Shown in pieces: positions 58,018 through 64,000 of a stretch of DNA of 64,000 nt. The DNA is from Vulcanimicrobiota bacterium (lineage in GTDB: Bacteria; Vulcanimicrobiota; Xenobia; Xenobiales; JADMJV01), in contig JAHBVR010000016.1 of assembly GCA_019637395.1 (NCBI GenBank), positions 1 to 64,000 on the forward strand, read 5' to 3'. Position numbers and translations under genes: made by a program. Under the pieces are notes generated by a model, which searched no databases, was not told the origin of the DNA, and saw only the letters and a program-made list of their open reading frames with translations. The first letter of the stretch is position 1; each line of letters opens with the position of its first letter.

Positions 58018-59649
58018 CTAAACCGGCGCTACAATCGCATCAATGGTGGAAATTGCCTCGGACAAACTGCGGAAGCGCTGTCCCGGGTTGGCATGACACA
58101 GACGGTAGAAAGCTTGCGTCAGCGGCGCCAGACGGCTTACCCAGGGGCGCAGATGCTCATTGGCCAGAGGCGTGCCCAAGAAGCGCAGGTGCACCCGGGT
58201 GCTGGGGTCGGGGTACGAGCCTCCCAACACCACTTCAAAAAGCAGACGACCCAACACAGCTTGATCGGAAGCGGCGCTGGGCTCGGGCTGCTGATGAATT
58301 TCGGGCGCCGAGTAGAGTTCGACCGGTATCGTCCCCCCTTGAAGCAAACGCTCATGCTGTTGGCGGTAGGCACGATCGCTGAAATGACTCAACTGGCAGG
58401 GCTGTCCCGGTAGACACTCGACGTCGCTCAAAGAAAAACAGCCGGAATACTTACCCTGGCTGTGATAGTTGGCCACCTGCACAAAGACGGGGCGCAGCAG
58501 AGTCCAGGCTTCGCGGCCGCTGACTCCTTCGGGCGGCAGGTTAAACTGCAAGGAGAGAGCGTGGCTACGGTAGAGCAAAAAGTGGTGCCCGATATGGGTT
58601 TGCAACAAGATGGCCCGGGCTGAGCCAAGTTCTTCCGCAATCAATTCCTCGGATTCGGGCTGAGCGGGCAGCACCACAATCAGGTGTCCCTTGCGGGTGT
58701 CGCTGGCGTGGGTGGCCTCGTAAAGGCGCGCTTCCTGAGCCGGTCCGTTGCGCCGAGTTTTCAGCAAGTAGCCCTGGATGGTCAAACCCTTGAAAGGGTC
58801 CTCCCCTTCCGCCGGATCCGACCAGAGCCAGTGATAAGTGCAGTAAGACTCGACGTTCTCGCGGCGGACCTCGGGCTGATGGAGTAAGGCTATGGCTTTG
58901 TGAAGATGAATGGACTCGACCTGGCCGGTCTGAATTTTTTCAAAAAGCTGCATAAACAGCGCCCGCGTCAGCGTCTCCGAACTACGCCGCGGAAAGGTCA
59001 GCCAATCCAGGTCACGGTAAGCTTGCGCCAGCGCGCTCCACTGCGGCGGCGCGGAAGCCCGCAGATTATCCAACTCCAGCTCCTCCCACCGGCAGAAACT
59101 CGAATAGGCTTGCTCCCGGTCCAACCTCTGCGAGCGGGCCAGCACGAAAAAACGCTTCAAGCAGGCTTCGCGAGCGGCGCTGAGTTGCTGCCACTGGCCG
59201 TCGAAGAAAAGACGCAAAGCTTTCTGGGTGGCTCCTCCGGGAGCCGACACCAGCTTCTGAAAAAGACCGCGGAAGGGGGCCTCGCGCTCCAGAACCGAGC
59301 GCACCGACTGCAAAAATGCGCTGAGCGCGAAGGGCTTCTGCAGATAATCATCGGCGTGCAGGCGGGCAGCCCGGATAGGCACATCCAGGTCGGCGTAGCC
59401 GGTCATGATGATGCTGCGAATGCGCGGCTGAATGGCCTTGACCGCCTCCAAGGCACCCACCCCGTCGACTTGACCGGCGATACGAATGTCGGTGATCAAC
59501 AGGTGAAAAGAGCGCTTCTGGGCCTTGGCCACCGCCTCGGCGGCGCTGGCCGCGCACTCGACCACCTGGTAGTACTCGCTCAGTAACTCGACCAGGGTCC
59601 CACTAAAATTCGGATCGTCTTCGATCAACAAAATGCTGGCAGCCGTCAT
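58018..59649 (-). CDS. Response regulator receiver fused to a pseudokinase-like domain
   Basis: Start ATG at 59649, after GGAG, within the end of the upstream gene (4-bp overlap). The receiver domain (1-120) has the acid pocket SILLIEDDPN, the phosphorylatable Asp at about 54 (HLLITDIRIAG), and SIIMTGYA and LQKPF. A helical linker leads to a C-terminal domain of about 250 residues with the architecture of a Ser/Thr kinase: RLYEATHASDTRKGHLIVVL in the N-lobe position, LLRPVFVQVANYHSQGKYSG where kinases have H-R-D, and VLGRLLFEVVLGGSYPDPS plus QRFRSLSEAISTIDAI as the C-lobe. The catalytic Asp and DFG are absent, so it is probably an adaptor rather than an enzyme. Confidence 0.8.
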   Translation of the reverse strand: MTAASILLIEDDPNFSGTLVELLSEYYQVVECAASAAEAVAKAQKRSFHLLITDIRIAGQVDGVGALEAVKAIQPRIRSIIMTGYADLDVPIRAARLHADDYLQKPFALSAFLQSVRSVLEREAPFRGLFQKLVSAPGGATQKALRLFFDGQWQQLSAAREACLKRFFVLARSQRLDREQAYSSFCRWEELELDNLRASAPPQWSALAQAYRDLDWLTFPRRSSETLTRALFMQLFEKIQTGQVESIHLHKAIALLHQPEVRRENVESYCTYHWLWSDPAEGEDPFKGLTIQGYLLKTRRNGPAQEARLYEATHASDTRKGHLIVVLPAQPESEELIAEELGSARAILLQTHIGHHFLLYRSHALSLQFNLPPEGVSGREAWTLLRPVFVQVANYHSQGKYSGCFSLSDVECLPGQPCQLSHFSDRAYRQQHERLLQGGTIPVELYSAPEIHQQPEPSAASDQAVLGRLLFEVVLGGSYPDPSTRVHLRFLGTPLANEHLRPWVSRLAPLTQAFYRLCHANPGQRFRSLSEAISTIDAIVAPV

Positions 59650-61250
59650 TTCTGTCGCTCCTCCACCCGCGCTTCCGCTTCGCGCCCCAGCAGCCGCAGA
59701 AGGATGACTCGATTCAAGCGTGCCTGCCGAAAAGCAGGCGCTTTTCGCAACGCCAGCGCGAACTGGTCCAGGGCGTCCTGCACTCGTCCCTGCTGAGCCG
59801 CTTGAACTCCGGCTTCGTAATGATCGGCCGCCGCCAGCCAATTTTCTCCGCCAGGCAGACGGCGGAACACGAGCAGAGCATCTTGCGGATCCTCCAGTTC
59901 CAGTTGGAAAAGCTCGGGAGCCAGGTGGATGGCGCGCCAAAGCGGCTCCGACAGGGGAGCCAGCGATTGGGAGCGCCCTTGGGGCAGGTAGATGGTTATG
60001 TATTGAGCGCGCGACCTCAGGGCCATGACCAAGGCCATCTCCGGCTCCGTGCCGGCGGGAGGAGCCAGGATGACTCTTCGGCCGGTCTTGACCCAGGTCA
60101 TGATATGAACATCCAGGATGGGGCCCGCAGGCTGGCCGGCAAGCCAACGCCAGTAGCCTTCGGGAGCCTGATTTCGAAGGTTAGGCTGATGGCTGATTTG
60201 CCAGGTCCTGACCAAAAACGCCATCTGCACCAAAGCCAACAGCGGAATCAAAACTTTTCCAAGTTTCCCCGCGCGCGGCAATCCCTCCACCAACAAAACC
60301 ACACCAATCGGTATAACGGGAATGAGAAATCGAGGCTCCTGATAAGGCCAGACCGACAACTGGCCGAGAAAGAGCAGAAAAAACAGACTCTCCAGGTTGA
60401 ATCCCCGCCGCGCGACGCCCCGGATAAGGACAGCCCAGGTTACGACCGAGGCTACTATGAGGCCCGCACTCGGCAGTCCGTGAATCGGAGGAAAACACTC
60501 GGCATTGCCCCACAACGTACTGGGCAAGGTAAAGAAGTAGAAATTCAAATTGAACTGAACCAGACCTGGAGGCAGCGTATGCAAGTCCTGGCTGTAACTT
60601 TGCTGAGCCAGATAGGGCAAAGCCAGGACCACGGTCAAAATGGCGTAGAGGACGGCCCCTTTGCGCTGCTTGTGCTGAAAGAACAGGCTCAGGACGCATG
60701 CCGGGAAAAGTGCGATTGCGGCCGCTCGCAGATAGAGCAGAACGGCGCTCCCAAAGGCCCAAACCCAGGGCCTGATCGGTTTGGAGGAGCCTCCCAAAAA
60801 CCAGATGAGCGCGAAAAGAAACGGGATATCGCTAAGCACAAGGCCGGAATAGCAGAGAATCAGGGGGTTGAGTGCCACTCCCCAGGTAGTCACCGTGCGC
60901 ACCCTGCTGCTCTCGGCGCGCAGCCAGCGCCAGGTAGCCCACGGAAGCAAAGCACCGCAGATCAGGGCGGGAATGCGGGCCAACTCGATTCGTTCCGGTG
61001 CCAACCATTGAAAGGGCGCCAACATGAGTGGGAACAGAGGAGGATAGCGACGATGAAAGACGGGTTCGGGCTTGTAGAGGTCGGTGTACGTTCCCTGGCA
61101 GATGGAGCGAGCCAGGCAAAGGTAGTTGGCGTCGTCATTGTACCAGCCCGTATAGCAACCAGACAGAAGCGCCAGTGATAGCCCCAGGGCGACCAGGCAA
61201 GCCCACCACGGTATCGCGTACTCTTTCAAGCGAATATTCAGATTCGTCAC
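59646..61250 (-). CDS. Multi-spanning membrane protein (GT-C/ArnT-like) with TPR tail
   Basis: Start: the GTG at 61250, with GGAG upstream; the longer ATG at 61292 is possible. The 534-residue protein has about ten membrane helices (WWACLVALGLSLALLSGC, ICGALLPWATWRW, IPFLFALIWFLGG and so on). An early acidic motif (GWYNDDANYLCLARSI) in the first loop resembles the D-D/E site of GT-C glycosyltransferases such as ArnT or PMT. The last 60 residues are TPR-like (AADHYEAGVQAAQQGRVQDA; ALRKAPAFRQARLN). It overlaps the response-regulator gene by 4 bp, so the two are coupled in translation. Confidence 0.82.
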   Translation of the reverse strand: MTNLNIRLKEYAIPWWACLVALGLSLALLSGCYTGWYNDDANYLCLARSICQGTYTDLYKPEPVFHRRYPPLFPLMLAPFQWLAPERIELARIPALICGALLPWATWRWLRAESSRVRTVTTWGVALNPLILCYSGLVLSDIPFLFALIWFLGGSSKPIRPWVWAFGSAVLLYLRAAAIALFPACVLSLFFQHKQRKGAVLYAILTVVLALPYLAQQSYSQDLHTLPPGLVQFNLNFYFFTLPSTLWGNAECFPPIHGLPSAGLIVASVVTWAVLIRGVARRGFNLESLFFLLFLGQLSVWPYQEPRFLIPVIPIGVVLLVEGLPRAGKLGKVLIPLLALVQMAFLVRTWQISHQPNLRNQAPEGYWRWLAGQPAGPILDVHIMTWVKTGRRVILAPPAGTEPEMALVMALRSRAQYITIYLPQGRSQSLAPLSEPLWRAIHLAPELFQLELEDPQDALLVFRRLPGGENWLAAADHYEAGVQAAQQGRVQDALDQFALALRKAPAFRQARLNRVILLRLLGREAEARVEERQK

Positions 61251-61337
61251 AACATCTCCAGAAAATGCGCCTATGCTCCTGGCGGTGCGCAACGCTACGC
61301 CCCGGGGGAAGTTGCTGGCAAAGGCCGGCCGGAGACC

Positions 61338-64000
61338 CTAGCTCTTGGTCAGGTCGGAATCCAGGCCCTGGTTATGGATTTTCTCAGGCATGCCGCCCGG
61401 GACCCAGAAGGTGGCAGCTCGACCCAGCCCGCGAGCTACCACGAAGCCGGGCACGAAGCCGACCGCGCCGCCGCCCAGGGCCCCGCCCAGAGCGCCGCCG
61501 GCCAGGCCGGCAACCGACCCGACCAGGCGCCCGGCCAGCGTGCCGGCCTTAAAGCCGACTTTATCGTTGACGCGCAGACCGGCCGCCTCCATGGGGAAGA
61601 GGGCGGCCTGACCGGCCAGCTTGACGGCGCTTTTGAGGGTATTGCCGCCGGCCGGCGCAGTGTCGCCCGCGCCATATTGCTCAGACAGCGCCGAGTGACC
61701 GGTCCAGCCGGCTCGGGCGCCCAGGACGGCACCCATAACGGCGCCCGGGACAGCCCCCACCGCGGCCAGGGCCAGACCGCCGGCAATACCGATCGCGGCC
61801 GTGGCTATGGCCCGCACTCCGCGGCCGATCTTCTTGAGCGCGTTGTCGCCGTGATATTGCTCTAAATCGTGAACCTGCTGGATCACACCCTTGCCGGGTC
61901 CGGCCCAGGTCTTGCTCTCTTTCTTGGTTTCCTCGGGCTCGCCGGCTTTCTTGTCGTCTTCTTTCTCGTCAGCGGCGGCCGCGGCGGCGGCCTCCTTGCC
62001 CGCCTCCAGGTAGCGATTGGCCTCGGTCAAGAACGTCTCTTTCACGCCGCGGTGGAGGGGCGCGTCGAAGATCATCTCCATGAACTTGGAATAGTCGGTC
62101 GACTGGAGGAATCCGGTCTTGGACATCTTCTCGTCAAAGTCGAAGCGATCGATGGGCAGATAGATGGTCGGCCCCTTGCGCCCGGCGTAATTTTTGGAAA
62201 CCTTCTGCTCGATCACCTGGGCGGCCGCGTCGTCAACCACCTTCTGGGCGGCCTCTTTGAGTTCTTTATTAGTCACGCGGGCGTCGGCGATGATGCGCTC
62301 GGCTACCTGGATGAGGTCGCGGTTGTCCACGTCAAAGAGCAGATTGATGAACGGATTCATGCCGTAAGTGGGACAGTCGGCGATAGCCCGCTTGATGGCC
62401 CCGGCCTGATCGGGATGCTGCAGCGCCAGCTTGAAGAAATTGTCCAACGACTTTTTGGTATTCTCGGCCAGCTGCTTGTCCAGCCGGTAAGCACCGTAAG
62501 TGTCGGCATGATGGGATTCCTTGTTGCCGCCCGGAGCCGAGGGGGCTTCGGAAAGCGTGTCCACCAGATATTTGGCGAATTCTTCGCCGCTGGCCTGGCT
62601 GGTCTTGGGATCGTGCAGGAACTCGATGACCGAGTTGGGGCTGGCCCCCTGCATGATCTCCGGTGAAGCGCACAACACGCCCACGTCGCCGGTTTTGGCC
62701 AGCGCGTCGATCAACGAAGTATTGCCCATCAGGCACGAGCAGAGCATCAGATTTTCGATGAAGGGGCGTTTGCCGGTCTCTTTCTCGACGCGGTCCAGCG
62801 CTTTGGGGATGGCGCCGGCGAAGTCGTCCACCGACATGGCATGGTTGGCGGCCGCGTTGTTGTGCTTGCCATCGGGCAGCAGACCCTTTTCGGCACCGCC
62901 GTGGCCGCCCACGAAAAGGCGCACCTTGGCGTCGCTTTGATTGGCCATGAGCGTTTCGAAGAGAAAATTCTCGAAGGTCTTGGGATCGCTCATGACTGTT
63001 TCCGGGTCGAGCTTTTTCAAGTTCTCCAGGCTACCGCTCTGGATGCGATCGACGCGTAAATTCCGCTTATCGGGAAGATCGCTGTGCATGGCCACGATAT
63101 CGACTTCCTTGGAGGAGCCGACCTCGGTCATGCGCCGCACCAGGTCATCATAAATCCCCTTGTTGATCGGGTCGAAGGGCGACACGTGGTAGACCATAAA
63201 AAGGTTATCGGAAGGCGTTCCCGACCCGTCAAACTTGGGAGCGGCCTGCCCTTTCAGGCTGCCGTTGGCGCTCAGCTCGGCCATTTGAGCGACCTCGGTC
63301 AGACGCTGGGGAGTGCCGTCCCTGGTCAGCACCACCACCTCCTGGCCGGCCAGCAAATTCAGGTAGGCACTCCGGTCAGAAGCCGTCATCAACATGCCCT
63401 TCAACTCGCCGGTATCGCTGCGAGCCATGATGACCGCCTCTTTTTTCTTGAGATCCTCAAAGGCTTTGAGGAAATTCTTCTGGTCTTCGTCCGGCTTGGA
63501 AACGTAGCCGACAAATTTTTCCAACTGAGCCTTGTCCACCCCGGGAGGCAGAGGGATCTTGCGGTCGTCATCGGGTAAAGTGATGAGCACCCGCTTGCCT
63601 TTCTCGAGGGCGTCCACCAGGCCCGCGCGAACTTCCACTTCGTCCCCCTTGCCTTTGAGCATGGCCAGCAGCTTGCCCTTGATGGAGGTCTCGGTCTTTT
63701 CCGGCTCCACCTCGAAAGTGCATTTGAGCGCTTCGGCCGCGTCCAACAACTTACCCAGCTCGGCCCGGGCGGGCGTGGGGGCGGGAACCTCGGCCGGCAA
63801 TTCTTTCCAGCGGTCAACCTGTCCGTCCACAGCCAGGCGCACCACTTCGCCGCCGCGAGACAGCACGACGGCGGCCCCGGCCGCGTCCGTCTTCAAATAC
63901 TGCTTGGCGCGCTTCAGGAAAAACCGGTCGCCCTGGTCCTGGCGGGCCTGCACTCCGGCGTAATTCTGCTGCACGTCGGCGCTGGCCTGACCACCGCCCA
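61338..64000 (-). CDS. Clostripain (C11)-type cysteine peptidase, large (5' end outside window)
   Basis: The frame is open at base 64000, so the N-terminus is missing; at least 886 residues are visible. The caspase-fold catalytic pair is present: His in VGGHGGAEKG and Cys in MLCSCLMGNTSLI. MSVDDFAGAIPKALDRVEK lies between them, as in C11 peptidases, which cut after Arg or Lys. Before it are long alpha-beta regions (VLITLPDDDRKIP; VDIVAMHSDLPDK) and after it about 400 residues ending in a Gly/Ala-rich hydrophobic tail (GLALAAVGAVPGAVMGAVLG, AGLAGGALGGALGG), which could insert into or cross membranes. Confidence 0.85.
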   Translation of the reverse strand, partial: GGGQASADVQQNYAGVQARQDQGDRFFLKRAKQYLKTDAAGAAVVLSRGGEVVRLAVDGQVDRWKELPAEVPAPTPARAELGKLLDAAEALKCTFEVEPEKTETSIKGKLLAMLKGKGDEVEVRAGLVDALEKGKRVLITLPDDDRKIPLPPGVDKAQLEKFVGYVSKPDEDQKNFLKAFEDLKKKEAVIMARSDTGELKGMLMTASDRSAYLNLLAGQEVVVLTRDGTPQRLTEVAQMAELSANGSLKGQAAPKFDGSGTPSDNLFMVYHVSPFDPINKGIYDDLVRRMTEVGSSKEVDIVAMHSDLPDKRNLRVDRIQSGSLENLKKLDPETVMSDPKTFENFLFETLMANQSDAKVRLFVGGHGGAEKGLLPDGKHNNAAANHAMSVDDFAGAIPKALDRVEKETGKRPFIENLMLCSCLMGNTSLIDALAKTGDVGVLCASPEIMQGASPNSVIEFLHDPKTSQASGEEFAKYLVDTLSEAPSAPGGNKESHHADTYGAYRLDKQLAENTKKSLDNFFKLALQHPDQAGAIKRAIADCPTYGMNPFINLLFDVDNRDLIQVAERIIADARVTNKELKEAAQKVVDDAAAQVIEQKVSKNYAGRKGPTIYLPIDRFDFDEKMSKTGFLQSTDYSKFMEMIFDAPLHRGVKETFLTEANRYLEAGKEAAAAAAADEKEDDKKAGEPEETKKESKTWAGPGKGVIQQVHDLEQYHGDNALKKIGRGVRAIATAAIGIAGGLALAAVGAVPGAVMGAVLGARAGWTGHSALSEQYGAGDTAPAGGNTLKSAVKLAGQAALFPMEAAGLRVNDKVGFKAGTLAGRLVGSVAGLAGGALGGALGGGAVGFVPGFVVARGLGRAATFWVPGGMPEKIHNQGLDSDLTKS

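Overview
The window is GC-rich, densely coded DNA from a diderm bacterium. An ExbB/ExbD/TonB-type set implies an outer membrane, and many products are lipoproteins, Tat-exported or otherwise secreted. Two Hanks-type Ser/Thr kinases, a response regulator fused to a kinase-like domain, a secreted CX5R phosphatase and a giant coiled-coil protein point to a lineage rich in signalling genes, such as a deep-branching soil phylum of the Eremiobacterota/Xenobia or Armatimonadota kind, or a myxobacterium-like group. No rRNA, tRNA or ribosomal-protein gene was found, so the lineage is inference only.

Region 1 (1-14.3 kb) is an accessory zone. It starts with the 3' end of an RHS gene and a possible immunity gene. 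It then holds fragments of a tyrosine recombinase, an RHS core, a histidine kinase, a DUF4419 protein, a trypsin-like protease, an AbiE toxin-antitoxin pair and an IS91-type transposase. Among these debris lie intact genes: a leucine-rich-repeat protein, a Tat lipoprotein with a papain-like domain, a propeller protein ending in DnaJ-like cysteine repeats, and a large Ig/PKD-like lipoprotein. A perfect 57-bp direct repeat (8374-8430 and 14241-14297) brackets about 5.8 kb of it and duplicates the 3' end of the gene at 14251-14847.

Region 2 (14.3-34.1 kb) is more orderly: iolB-iolC (inositol breakdown), a luciferase-like oxidoreductase overlapping a macro-domain gene, exbB-exbD-tonB, a glutathione transferase and a TolB-like lipoprotein. 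A four-gene operon with 4-bp overlaps follows (SmpA-like protein, lipoprotein, ABC ATPase, ABC permease fused to a CPBP protease). Then come a membrane Ser/Thr kinase divergent from a 977-residue coiled-coil protein, and a repeat-bearing secreted protein.

Region 3 (34.3-50.4 kb) has a ribose/inositol-type sugar importer whose permease and binding protein are fused, the secreted phosphatase, a DoxX protein, an MTA/MTI phosphorylase, an esterase, a 1057-residue patatin, an MFS exporter, a nitronate monooxygenase-like enzyme, an EEP nuclease/phosphatase, a glutathione transferase and a thermolysin-like peptidase. Region 4 (50.6-64 kb) has a UGT-type glycosyltransferase, a second Ser/Thr kinase, a CcdAB module inserted at the 3' end of a VOC gene (target tail duplicated), a zinc-ribbon protein, an EF-hand protein, a DUF3060 protein, the response regulator-pseudokinase coupled to a membrane glycosyltransferase-like gene, and a clostripain-type peptidase running off the window.

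Two themes deserve most attention. First, two unrelated insertions (5.8 kb and 0.7 kb) both lie immediately 3' of a gene and both duplicate 57 bp of that gene's end, as attachment-site integration would. Second, three large enzymes (patatin, thermolysin-like, clostripain-like) have no obvious classical signal peptide, and two of them, plus the EF-hand gene, share a TTGTTAC box just upstream. They could be one co-regulated effector set.
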